From Porphyromonadaceae bacterium UBA7042 (GTDB lineage Bacteria; Bacteroidota; Bacteroidia; Bacteroidales; Muribaculaceae), in the NCBI GenBank assembly GCA_002494015.1, contig DLAR01000013.1:1-26179 (forward strand): 26,179 nt of DNA. The letters are read 5' to 3'. The position numbers and the translations under genes are program-made. The notes below the pieces were generated by a model that was given only the letters and a program-made list of their open reading frames with translations, was not told where the DNA came from and searched no databases. This document shows positions 1-7,066 of the stretch, piece after piece (within the stretch, counting starts at the first letter, position 1; each line of letters starts with the position of its first letter).

Positions 1-74
1 TTATCGGACAGCAATAAAAAAAATTTAAGGCCGGGAACAAAATCTCGCCAGCTTGAAAACGTTTCTATATTATC

Positions 75-587
75 ATGGATGTCCTGACTCCCCAACAACG
101 CCGCCGCTGCATGCAGGCCAACAAAAGTTTCGGAACCAAGCCTGAACTGGCCTTGGGCCGATTGCTGTGGAGTTGCGGCCTGCGTTACCGCAAACATCCT
201 AAAAATGTCACCGGACGGCCCGATTTCTGTATCAGGAAATACCGGCTGGCCATATTTGTCGACGGCGAGTTCTGGCACGGGCGCGACTGGGAAGATAAAA
301 AGAAAAACCTGAAGGGGAACCGCGACTTCTGGATTGCGAAAATCGAGCGCAACATCGAGCGCGACCGCCGTGTCAACACCACTCTTTCTGCAGATGGGTG
401 GAAAGTGTTCCGGTTCTGGGAGACCGACATCAGAAAACACCCCGGCCGCTGTATCGGCGCCGTCCTCCGCTATCTCGCCGGCTTCACGAGCGAATCCGCG
501 CCCCAGTACATACCCGCCGACTACACCCTCGACACCCCCTCGGCTCCCATCGCCGCCGACCCCGGGGTGGAATATGGAGACGGATAG
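75..587 (+). CDS. vsr: Very short patch repair (Vsr) DNA mismatch endonuclease
   Basis: Vsr endonucleases nick DNA beside T:G mismatches formed when 5-methylcytosine deaminates, and usually accompany a cytosine-5 methyltransferase. The 170-residue product shows the family pattern: the N-terminal run RRRCMQANKSFGTKPE (9-24), LRYRKH (36-41), GRPD with the metal-binding Asp50, FVDGEFWHG (61-69) with His68, NRDFW (82-86), and GWKVFRFWETDI (108-119) at the end of the fold. About 35 residues after the domain are Pro/Ala-rich and look like an unstructured tail; the usual family length is near 130-150. The ATG at 75 is the natural start. No Bacteroidetes promoter is visible in the 74 bases before it, so it may be transcribed from an upstream gene outside the window, plausibly a methyltransferase. 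Its stop lies 6 bases from the stop of the convergent gene. Family assignment is strong; the partner methylase is inference. Confidence 0.92.
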   Translation: MDVLTPQQRRRCMQANKSFGTKPELALGRLLWSCGLRYRKHPKNVTGRPDFCIRKYRLAIFVDGEFWHGRDWEDKKKNLKGNRDFWIAKIERNIERDRRVNTTLSADGWKVFRFWETDIRKHPGRCIGAVLRYLAGFTSESAPQYIPADYTLDTPSAPIAADPGVEYGDG

Positions 588-593
588 GTCTCT

Positions 594-1625
594 TTATACA
601 TCAATCCCCTGTTCTTTTGCAATATTTTTAAGTTTATCCATTTTGGGTTTACTATTATTTTTCAATCCCCATTGATTAGAAATCACCACTCTTACTCCAT
701 CAATTGTCTTAATAATATCGCTTTCATCCATAAACCATCTTCGGGTATCCCGTACTTGGGTTATGTCCTCAATAAAATTTTTTCTGCCGAATAATCCATA
801 TAATTGTTTGAATCTTAAAGCGGAATTTTTCTCCAATATTTGCCTTATCAGGCCATAAGCATATCTTTGGACTGTTCCACTATTGCGTTTTATTTGTAAA
901 ATATCATTTGACCCATTCATATCAGTATTATTATTGGCTACTCGTTCTTCAAGTTTAGTCGATTCGCTGATTGGCATACTTATGCTAAAAACAACCTGAC
1001 TTAACGCCGTTTCTATAACATCTTCATTCTCTCCTTGCTCCTTCAGATATTTTTTTAACGCACAACACAGGTCCTTTTGAAATTTCTCTGACGTAATTTC
1101 AGACATTAATCTATCAACATCCGACTTAAATTTCTTGTTATATTCCTGTTTCTTTATATATTCTAACACAGAATTGACAGAAAACTTATCTTCTGAAAAA
1201 AGCGATACAAAATCGCCCCCCTTGACTTCATTCGAATCAAATGAAATTTTCAATACGAGGACGGGGAGAGAACCATCTCCCATCTTTTTGTAATACACTT
1301 CTATTTCGTCACCTATGTATATGCCTACGGGTACCTCAAGCTGTTTCATATAAGAAACCAGCTGTTCAATATTCCTTTGAGTCCTTATATGGCTGGGCTT
1401 TTTTATCTCAATTACAAATTTATTACTATCATCTTTAGTTACAACAATATCCGGAATCAGCCTTTCTGTAGACCCCAGTTGCAAAGTTGGCTGTTCACTT
1501 ATCTGTTCATCACACCAACCAAGACCATTCTCTAAAATTAAATCTTTAATAGAGTTTTGATATTCAATTTCAGTCTGCGTATTCGCATATCTCATTGACC
1601 GGCAAATACTACTCCAATTTCTCAT
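594..1625 (-). CDS. PD-(D/E)XK nuclease-like protein with HsdR N-terminal-type domain, AT-rich
   Basis: The first half of this 343-residue protein resembles the N-terminal nuclease domain of type I restriction HsdR subunits. It has PDI with Asp59, then VIEIKK with Glu73 and Lys75 (a D-x13-E-x-K core), followed by a helix with QLVSY (Gln88 and Tyr92), the QxxxY motif of RecB/HsdR-like nucleases, and a beta strand GIYIGDEIEVYY. The second half is lysine-rich and I do not recognise it; it may bind DNA or a partner. There is no helicase domain, so this is not a complete HsdR. The gene is much more AT-rich than its neighbours, which suggests recent transfer. It converges on vsr and lies 41 bases downstream of the transglutaminase gene on the same strand. 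An inner start at Met11 is possible. Catalytic activity and a defence role are inferred. Confidence 0.7.
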   Translation of the reverse strand: MRNWSSICRSMRYANTQTEIEYQNSIKDLILENGLGWCDEQISEQPTLQLGSTERLIPDIVVTKDDSNKFVIEIKKPSHIRTQRNIEQLVSYMKQLEVPVGIYIGDEIEVYYKKMGDGSLPVLVLKISFDSNEVKGGDFVSLFSEDKFSVNSVLEYIKKQEYNKKFKSDVDRLMSEITSEKFQKDLCCALKKYLKEQGENEDVIETALSQVVFSISMPISESTKLEERVANNNTDMNGSNDILQIKRNSGTVQRYAYGLIRQILEKNSALRFKQLYGLFGRKNFIEDITQVRDTRRWFMDESDIIKTIDGVRVVISNQWGLKNNSKPKMDKLKNIAKEQGIDV

Positions 1626-1666
1626 AAAACAGATGTATAAATTAGATGTGGAAAATAATGCCCATT

Positions 1667-3580
1667 TTATTTAGGTGATTGCCAGAACCATGCCTCGTCG
1701 GTGGTGATGCGGCCGGCAGTGGTGTAGTTGGAATCCACGGGTGTCAAGGCGACAACGACTCCCTGCTGATGGGACGAGGGACCCTCAGGCTCGGCCTGCT
1801 GGATTGTGTTGCACGACATGATATACAAATTCTTGGCCATGTATTCATCGAGGTATTCCTCCTTGGTCTGCTTGATCTGATGGTTCCAGTTGGCATCCTC
1901 GTTAAGGACAAGCGGCAAGTCATGCTGCAAGCGGTAACGCACTTCCGAGGGGCCGAGCAGAAGGCCGTTTTCATCGGAGACAAAGGCGGCAACTGTCGGG
2001 TCGAGCCACACCCATTTGTCGAGCGACTCGCTCCACGCCACACATATCACATGGCAGTCGCTGTCAGTGTTCCAAGCCTTTGACTGACAGGTGACATAGC
2101 GCGCCGGAATACCCTCGGCAAGCAGTGCCTCGGTCAGCACAAAAGCAAGCATGCGGCAGTTGACACCGCGATTGTCACGACGACATATATCATACATGTT
2201 CCTAAGGTTCAGCGGTCCTTCGGGCCAAACCGAGCTACCATCGTGGGGAATCGAGTCGTGAACCCAGTAAAGCAGCCGTTTCATGCGCGAGATGTCATTG
2301 CCGTTTCCGGCAATGCTGTCGAGGTTGAACCGCTCCCTTGACAGCGCGAGCAGCGAGTCGGCAGCCGGAGCGTAGCTGAACGGGGAGCCGTCAGTCTCCG
2401 CCGCACAATAGGCCGGAGACTCTTTAAGCAACTGGAGTTTGGTCTTGAAAAAATCGAGACTTTTACCTGTTTCTTCCTGCTGTCTGAACGTGGCGGCTAC
2501 ATCACCCATGCCCGTCTTTTCGGCGACACTGATAAGGTGGGGCAATGCCGGGACAGTGATGTTGGGCATGAACGAAGACTCGTTATTGTTGTATTTTTCA
2601 ACCGTTTTCACCATTTGGGCAAGATAGTCTTTCAATCCCGGCCAAGCGAGATAAGCAGCCGGATTAGCAGGATAAACCGAATCATTCTCGCTGTAATACA
2701 CCGGGCCGTTGACAGTGACGTTCTTCAACCCGGGACACTCATCCCAGTCAAAGTCGGACCTGACGAGTATCGGGCCGTTGAAAACCACCTCGCTGAGTTG
2801 CGGACAGTTTCCGGCGACAGTATTGGCCGAGCTGGTGACCGGACCGTTGAACTCTATGCGTCTCAGCCGTGGACAGTTTAAGGCAAACGTCCCGTCAAAA
2901 TGCATCAGAGGGCCGCTGACAGTGACACTTTCAAGATTGGGCAGTCCGTAGAAACATCCGCCGGGGAGATAGTCGGCCCCGCCGTAGACAATTGTTTTCA
3001 ACCCGGTCAGATTTTCGTCACTCGGATTCAAGCCGTGACCACTGACAGCAGGAAGTTCAAGCCGCGTCAGAGCGGTGTCGCCATAAATCCAGTAGTCACC
3101 GAGCGTGACCCCCTCGGGCACCTTCATCTCCCTGACTTGGGAGCGGTTAAAGGCCATCGCCTCGATAGCGTCAAGACGCGAGGGGAGGACGACCTCCTCA
3201 ACCGGCGAGTCGGCAAACATTATGACCGGGATTGCGGTCTGAGACGTGATGAAGAAAGAACGGCCGCCGGGAAACGCCACAAATGGCCGTCCCGACTTGT
3301 CAAACGTCACATCTTTTAAATCAACCCGTCTGATTTTGCGCCCGGTCTCCTGATGGAGCGAGTCACGGCCACAAAGCCAGCGCAGATGCCTCACGTCATC
3401 GTTGTTGAGCGTCCCTTTCAGCGTGAGGTCGTCGACATCGGCTGCTGCGTCGGCTGAAAGCAGTGTGGTGAATGTTCCGGGAGTCTTGACCTCCACGGTC
3501 ACTGACCGTGAGGCTGCGAAAGCCGGGATACAGAGCAGAGTCCCCATAACGGCCCATCGGAAAATAATTGATAAAGACAT
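1667..3580 (-). CDS. Secreted leucine-rich repeat (BspA-like) protein with transglutaminase-like domain
   Basis: This 637-residue protein begins with an export signal (about residues 1-23, hydrophobic core ending AFAASR). Residues 110-300 carry BspA/LRR_5-type repeats, seen as recurring units such as LPNLESVTVSGPL, CPRLRRIEFNGPV, CPQLSEVVFNGPI and CPGLKNVTVNGPV. Residues 430-535 form a transglutaminase-like papain fold with a complete triad: Cys475 in NRGVNCRML, His510 in DCHVICVAW, Asp527 in WLDPT. There is no lipobox Cys and no evident type IX sorting tail, so a periplasmic place is likely. Such folds act as peptidases, peptide cross-linkers or scaffolds; the substrate cannot be read from sequence. 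The start at 3580 puts the signal peptide at the N terminus and is preceded by a possible -7 box at 3611-3618. Domain calls are firm, function open. Confidence 0.82.
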   Translation of the reverse strand: MSLSIIFRWAVMGTLLCIPAFAASRSVTVEVKTPGTFTTLLSADAAADVDDLTLKGTLNNDDVRHLRWLCGRDSLHQETGRKIRRVDLKDVTFDKSGRPFVAFPGGRSFFITSQTAIPVIMFADSPVEEVVLPSRLDAIEAMAFNRSQVREMKVPEGVTLGDYWIYGDTALTRLELPAVSGHGLNPSDENLTGLKTIVYGGADYLPGGCFYGLPNLESVTVSGPLMHFDGTFALNCPRLRRIEFNGPVTSSANTVAGNCPQLSEVVFNGPILVRSDFDWDECPGLKNVTVNGPVYYSENDSVYPANPAAYLAWPGLKDYLAQMVKTVEKYNNNESSFMPNITVPALPHLISVAEKTGMGDVAATFRQQEETGKSLDFFKTKLQLLKESPAYCAAETDGSPFSYAPAADSLLALSRERFNLDSIAGNGNDISRMKRLLYWVHDSIPHDGSSVWPEGPLNLRNMYDICRRDNRGVNCRMLAFVLTEALLAEGIPARYVTCQSKAWNTDSDCHVICVAWSESLDKWVWLDPTVAAFVSDENGLLLGPSEVRYRLQHDLPLVLNEDANWNHQIKQTKEEYLDEYMAKNLYIMSCNTIQQAEPEGPSSHQQGVVVALTPVDSNYTTAGRITTDEAWFWQSPK

Positions 3581-3610
3581 GGTTTTAAAAAGGTATTATT
3601 ACAACTGCTG

Positions 3611-3640
3611 CAAAGTTAATAATTTAAAGCAAATAGCAAC
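3611..3640 (-). promoter_or_regulatory. Putative promoter of the LRR/transglutaminase gene
   Basis: Read on the minus strand, 3611-3618 is TAACTTTG, a match to the Bacteroidetes -7 box TAnnTTTG. A weak -33 partner GTTG lies 18 bases upstream (3637-3640). It sits 31 bases before the start codon, back to back with the pfkA promoter. The -33 match is poor. Confidence 0.45.
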
Positions 3641-3650
3641 TAACTATTTT

Positions 3651-3681
3651 TTTGATATTCGCAAAAAACTGCGTAAATTTG
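3651..3681 (+). promoter_or_regulatory. Bacteroidetes-type promoter for pfkA
   Basis: TTTG at 3651-3654, exactly 19 bases, then TAAATTTG at 3674-3681: a textbook match to TTTG-N19-TAnnTTTG. Transcription should begin near 3688, leaving a leader of about 35 bases before the ATG at 3723. There is no strong Shine-Dalgarno sequence, which is usual in this phylum. Confidence 0.8.
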
Positions 3682-3722
3682 CGATACTTATTGATGTGAT
3701 TTAAAAATACAGATTATAATCT

Positions 3723-4703
3723 ATGGCACAGATAAAATGCGTGGGCATTCTCACCTCGGGAGGTGACGCCCCGGGCATGAACGCTGCAATCCGCTCGGTT
3801 ACCCGCTCGGCTATCTTCGGCGGACTGAAAGTCAAGGGTATCTACCGTGGTTACCGCGGCTTGATTACCGACGAAATCATCGAGTTCAAGACTCAGAATG
3901 TTTCCAACATCATTCAGGCCGGAGGCACCATCCTGAAAACGGCCCGCTGCAAGGAGTTCACCACCCCCGAAGGCCGTCAGCTCGCCTATGACAACATGCG
4001 CCGCCATGAAATCGACGCCCTCGTGGTCATCGGCGGTGACGGCTCGCTGACCGGCGCCCGCATCTTTGCCAACGAGTTCAACTTCCCCATCATCGGCCTC
4101 CCCGGCACAATCGACAACGACCTCTACGGCACCGACACCACTATCGGCTATGACACCGCCCTCAACACAATCATGGAATGTGTCGACAAAATCCGTGACA
4201 CCGCCACAAGCCACGAGCGTCTTTTCTTCATCGAGGTAATGGGGCGCGACGCTGGATTCCTCGCACTCAACGGCGCGATTGCGTCGGGTGCCGAGGCGGC
4301 CATCATCCCCGAGATTTCAACCGAGGTCGACCAGCTCGCCGAACTTATCGAGAACGGTTTCCGCAAGAGCAAGAACTCGTCAATCGTCCTCGTGGCTGAG
4401 AGTCCCGTCACCGGCGGCGCGATGGCGCTTGCCGAGCGTGTCAAAAACGAGTATCCCGGCTATGACGTGCGCGTCTCCATTCTCGGACACCTCCAGCGAG
4501 GCGGATCCCCGACGGCCCACGACCGCATCCTTGCATCGCGCATGGGCGCGGCCGCAATCGACGCGCTTCTCGAAGACCAGCGCAACGTAATGATCGGTAT
4601 CCGCAACGATGAGATTGTCTATGTCCCCTTCTCCAAGGCCATCAAGAACGACAAACCCATCAACCGCGAGCTTCTCGACACCCTGCGCCGTCTGTCGATT
4701 TAA
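3723..4703 (+). CDS. pfkA: ATP-dependent 6-phosphofructokinase
   Basis: This cytoplasmic enzyme phosphorylates fructose 6-phosphate to fructose 1,6-bisphosphate, the committed step of glycolysis. Its 326 residues match bacterial ATP-type PfkA length. Visible motifs are the nucleotide-binding GGDAPGMNAAIRS (13-25), GGDGS (104-108), where Gly107 after Asp106 points to ATP rather than pyrophosphate, PGTIDND (127-133) with catalytic Asp131, the substrate loop MGRDAG (173-178), and GHLQRGGSPT near the C terminus. It has a near-perfect own promoter and is followed by a terminator-like hairpin. The ABC ATPase gene begins 71 bases downstream on the same strand, so read-through is possible. Very confident call. 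Confidence 0.97.
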   Translation: MAQIKCVGILTSGGDAPGMNAAIRSVTRSAIFGGLKVKGIYRGYRGLITDEIIEFKTQNVSNIIQAGGTILKTARCKEFTTPEGRQLAYDNMRRHEIDALVVIGGDGSLTGARIFANEFNFPIIGLPGTIDNDLYGTDTTIGYDTALNTIMECVDKIRDTATSHERLFFIEVMGRDAGFLALNGAIASGAEAAIIPEISTEVDQLAELIENGFRKSKNSSIVLVAESPVTGGAMALAERVKNEYPGYDVRVSILGHLQRGGSPTAHDRILASRMGAAAIDALLEDQRNVMIGIRNDEIVYVPFSKAIKNDKPINRELLDTLRRLSI

Positions 4704-4717
4704 AAAAATCCACATAA

Positions 4718-4754
4718 GGTTGAAAAAGTCAACAGCCTGTTGGCTTTTTCAACC
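4718..4754 (+). terminator. Hairpin after pfkA, likely terminator
   Basis: The arms 4718-4735 and 4737-4754 are inverted repeats of 18 bases with a single G-T pair, starting GGTTGAAAAAG and ending CTTTTTCAACC. The tip must open to form a small loop. The base run after the hairpin is only TTT, so termination may be partial and allow read-through into the ABC ATPase gene. Confidence 0.6.
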
Positions 4755-4774
4755 TTTCCAACTTCAATAATGCA

Positions 4775-5428
4775 ATGATTCAGGTCACAGGCGTTTCCAA
4801 AAGCTACGAGCGGCTACAAGTGCTCCACGACATCAATCTGTCGATTGGTGACGGGGAATTTGTGTCTATCGTTGGGCCGAGCGGGGCGGGAAAAACAACC
4901 CTGTTGCAGATTATCGGCTCCCTTGAACGCCCTGACAGCGGAATCGTGGCGTATGACGGCGAAGACATCGTTGCGATGAAAGAGGAACGGCGCGCCCGTT
5001 TCCGCAACCGCAACATAGGGTTCGTGTTCCAGTTCCACCAGCTGTTGCCCGAGTTCACAATCAACGAAAATGTCGCGATGCCGGCCATGATAGGCGGCAA
5101 GAGCCGCCGCGAGTCAATGGCCCGCGCGGCCGAAATCCTAACCCGCATGGGACTCGCCGACCGACTCGACCATCGCCCCTCACAGCTGTCGGGCGGAGAG
5201 CGGCAACGCGCCGCCGTGGCCCGCGCCCTCATCAACGACCCGAGGGTAATACTTGCCGACGAGCCGTCGGGAAGCCTTGACAGTCAGAACCGCCGAGAAC
5301 TTTACGACCTCTTTTTCAGGCTGCGGCATGACACCGGGATGACATTCGTCATCGTTACCCACGACGAGTCGCTGGCTGCTGACAGCGACCGCATTATCCA
5401 CATGAAAGACGGACAGATTATAGCATGA
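4775..5428 (+). CDS. ABC transporter ATP-binding protein, LolD/MacB type
   Basis: This 217-residue ATPase subunit has all ABC motifs: Walker A GPSGAGKT (34-41), Q-loop Gln86 in FVFQFHQLLPEF, signature LSGGERQ (138-144), Walker B VILADE (158-163) and switch His196 in VTHD. The Q-loop sequence, FHQLLPEFT and general length place it in the LolD/FtsE/MacB group, whose members power lipoprotein release, cell division or efflux. No permease gene (LolC/E or MacB-like) is adjacent, so the partner must be encoded elsewhere. Its stop overlaps the start of a lipoprotein gene by four bases (ATGA), implying translational coupling. The ABC call is certain; assignment to lipoprotein release is inference. 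Confidence 0.9.
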   Translation: MIQVTGVSKSYERLQVLHDINLSIGDGEFVSIVGPSGAGKTTLLQIIGSLERPDSGIVAYDGEDIVAMKEERRARFRNRNIGFVFQFHQLLPEFTINENVAMPAMIGGKSRRESMARAAEILTRMGLADRLDHRPSQLSGGERQRAAVARALINDPRVILADEPSGSLDSQNRRELYDLFFRLRHDTGMTFVIVTHDESLAADSDRIIHMKDGQIIA

Positions 5429-6093
5429 AACACCGCATCTTAGCACCCGTTGCCATTCTTGCCGCACTCACCTCGTGCAGCATCAACGAAGACACCGTCG
5501 ACGGACCCGTCGACAAGACTCTCTACGACATCGTGACATTTGACGGCAATGTCGACGGACATGCCCGGTTTTCATTTCAGCAGGTCAACGACTCACCCCT
5601 CGTCAACCTCGTCGCCCAAGGCGAGTTGCAATCCGACGACCTCAAGGAGGGAGCGCGTCTATACATTATATATATCCCCGAGAGCGGACTCCCCTACACC
5701 TCGGGCAATATCACCCTGCGCGGGGCCGCGTTTATCAACTCGGGTCCAATCGTCGAGCAAGAGATGAACGATGACATGAGCCTGTGGAACCGCGACAAAG
5801 TTTATGTTTACAGCCTGTGGCGCAGCGGCAACTACATCAACCTCCACTGCCGTCTGACCTACAGCTCCGAGCCACGCACATTCCGCCTCACCGTCGACCC
5901 CGCCACCATCGGCAACGAATATCCCGACCTCTATATCCACCACGAAATGTCCTCCCCCAACGACAACCACGACCGAGGCTACTACGCATCATGGGACATG
6001 ACCACCGTCTGGACCCTCCCCTCCACACGAGGCGTAACAATCCACGTCGCCAACTCCAACCTCCCCCAGACCACATTCACTTTCAGCAAGTGA
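5425..6093 (+). CDS. NigD-like outer-membrane lipoprotein
   Basis: This 222-residue protein starts with a type II signal peptide: a short basic N terminus, a hydrophobic stretch and the lipobox LTSC with Cys18 as lipidated residue. The rest looks all-beta. A first domain contains LKEGARLYIIYIP, and a second contains WRSGNYINLHCRLTY and an ending rich in aromatic strands. This two-part layout and the GNYINL motif resemble NigD-like lipoproteins, a Bacteroidetes family of unknown mechanism. It starts within the last codons of the LolD-type ATPase gene (ATGA overlap), so the two are made together, and it may be a client or regulator of that transporter; that link is inference. No clear terminator follows it before 6179. 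Confidence 0.7.
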   Translation: MKHRILAPVAILAALTSCSINEDTVDGPVDKTLYDIVTFDGNVDGHARFSFQQVNDSPLVNLVAQGELQSDDLKEGARLYIIYIPESGLPYTSGNITLRGAAFINSGPIVEQEMNDDMSLWNRDKVYVYSLWRSGNYINLHCRLTYSSEPRTFRLTVDPATIGNEYPDLYIHHEMSSPNDNHDRGYYASWDMTTVWTLPSTRGVTIHVANSNLPQTTFTFSK

Positions 6094-6178
6094 AATGCAG
6101 AATGAGCTCGAATCAGAACTATAATAAAATTGTAAATGTTAATAATGTAACTAATTCCCGGGGTTAATATCATTAAAA

Positions 6179-6210
6179 TTTGCGGTATAGACATAATTGT
6201 ATTATATTTG
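6179..6210 (+). promoter_or_regulatory. Bacteroidetes-type promoter for the small ORF/acetyltransferase unit
   Basis: TTTG at 6179-6182, 20 bases, then TATATTTG at 6203-6210 match the -33 and -7 boxes. Transcription would start near 6217, about 34 bases before the first start codon at 6251, giving the pair its own expression unit. Confidence 0.72.
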
Positions 6211-6250
6211 CAAAAATAAGTAATGGGCTGAAATTATTTAATATACAACT

Positions 6251-6448
6251 ATGATACGTTCAATTCCCAATCCTCCTATGGGCCAAGAAGACATTACCCG
6301 TTTCCGCCGCCACTTGGAGAAACATCTCCGAGGAAATTTTAGCGCCAAAGAACGGGAGGTGATAGCTTCTCGGGAAGCTCGTGCAAAAATGAATGTTCAA
6401 CGAATAATCGCCAATTGTGGCGGAAAGAACCCGCTGCTTGGATATTGA
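6251..6448 (+). CDS. Small 65-residue protein, possible antitoxin of the GNAT gene
   Basis: I do not recognise this family. The product is short, charged and predicted helical in its middle (about residues 12-52, rich in Arg, Lys and Glu), with a Pro-containing N terminus and a Gly/Asn-rich tail. It has its own promoter and overlaps the start of the downstream acetyltransferase gene, the layout typical of GNAT toxin-antitoxin pairs in which the antitoxin comes first. It lacks an obvious ribbon-helix-helix sequence of the TacA/DUF1778 type. Base composition is AT-rich like its partner, suggesting a joint origin. Protein coding is supported by promoter position and overlap; antitoxin function is a guess. 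Confidence 0.6.
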   Translation: MIRSIPNPPMGQEDITRFRRHLEKHLRGNFSAKEREVIASREARAKMNVQRIIANCGGKNPLLGY

Positions 6449-6983
6449 TTTCCAAATACGGATTATGAATGATGCAGACTACGAGAGTATGTCTGCCTTT
6501 TCCTGCGGGGTTAAAAGTCTTGACGATTTCTTTAGATACGAGGTACGAGAATGCGTAAATAGACATTACCTTGCAGCTTTTTGTGCTGTCTTAAACAATG
6601 GAGAAATTGCAAGTGCCTTTACTCTAATGAACGATGCCCTCATGATTGGCGGGGAAACAGAGAAATCTGATTTTATTGAAGGTCTCAGATATGAAGTAGG
6701 AACGGACACTGTCGATTTTTTCAACCGACAAACATCCTATCCGGCCATTAATATAGGCCATCTTGGAGTTGCTACCGCCTACCAAAATCACGGTATCGGC
6801 ATGGCAATCGTAGACCTTGTTGCTGATACTTTTTCCAAATACAGACAGGCTGGTTGTCAATTTATTACTATTGACTCGTTAAACAATCCTCGTACAACCA
6901 AATTTTACCTCGCCAACGGCTTTTCTTTTCAAACTGACAGAGATTTTTATTCACTTACAAGACGTATGTACCGTATATTATAA
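6417..6983 (+). CDS. GNAT-family N-acetyltransferase, possible toxin-like
   Basis: This 188-residue protein has a GNAT fold: FSCGVKSLDDFF (28-39) typical of the TacT/toxin-like branch, IGHLGVATAYQNHGIG (113-128), where QNHGIG is the acetyl-CoA pyrophosphate loop, and FYLANGF (163-169) from the last core strands. The frame is closed by a stop at 6405, so the start is GTG at 6417, which keeps the first beta strand (DFQIRIMN), or ATG at 6465, which would cut it off. I chose GTG; it overlaps the small upstream ORF by 32 bases. Substrates could be aminoacyl-tRNA (toxin branch) or a protein or metabolite. The gene is AT-rich compared with its neighbours. GNAT identity is firm, toxin role unproven. 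Confidence 0.82.
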   Translation: MAERTRCLDIDFQIRIMNDADYESMSAFSCGVKSLDDFFRYEVRECVNRHYLAAFCAVLNNGEIASAFTLMNDALMIGGETEKSDFIEGLRYEVGTDTVDFFNRQTSYPAINIGHLGVATAYQNHGIGMAIVDLVADTFSKYRQAGCQFITIDSLNNPRTTKFYLANGFSFQTDRDFYSLTRRMYRIL

Positions 6984-6993
6984 TGCTCTAAAT

Positions 6994-7044
6994 AATTAAA
7001 CGCGCCCCCGGCATTATATCGCAATGCCGGGGGCGCGTTTAATT
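6994..7044. terminator. Bidirectional intrinsic terminator
   Basis: A perfect 22-bp inverted repeat (6994-7015 with 7023-7044) encloses a 7-base loop. The GC-rich core CGCGCCCCCGGCATT is flanked by AATTAAA on one side and TTTAATT on the other, so each strand ends in a U-rich run. It sits between the convergent acetyltransferase and PurF-like genes and should stop transcription from both. Confidence 0.88.
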
Positions 7045-7066
7045 ATAGACTTTTGTGAAACGGGTA

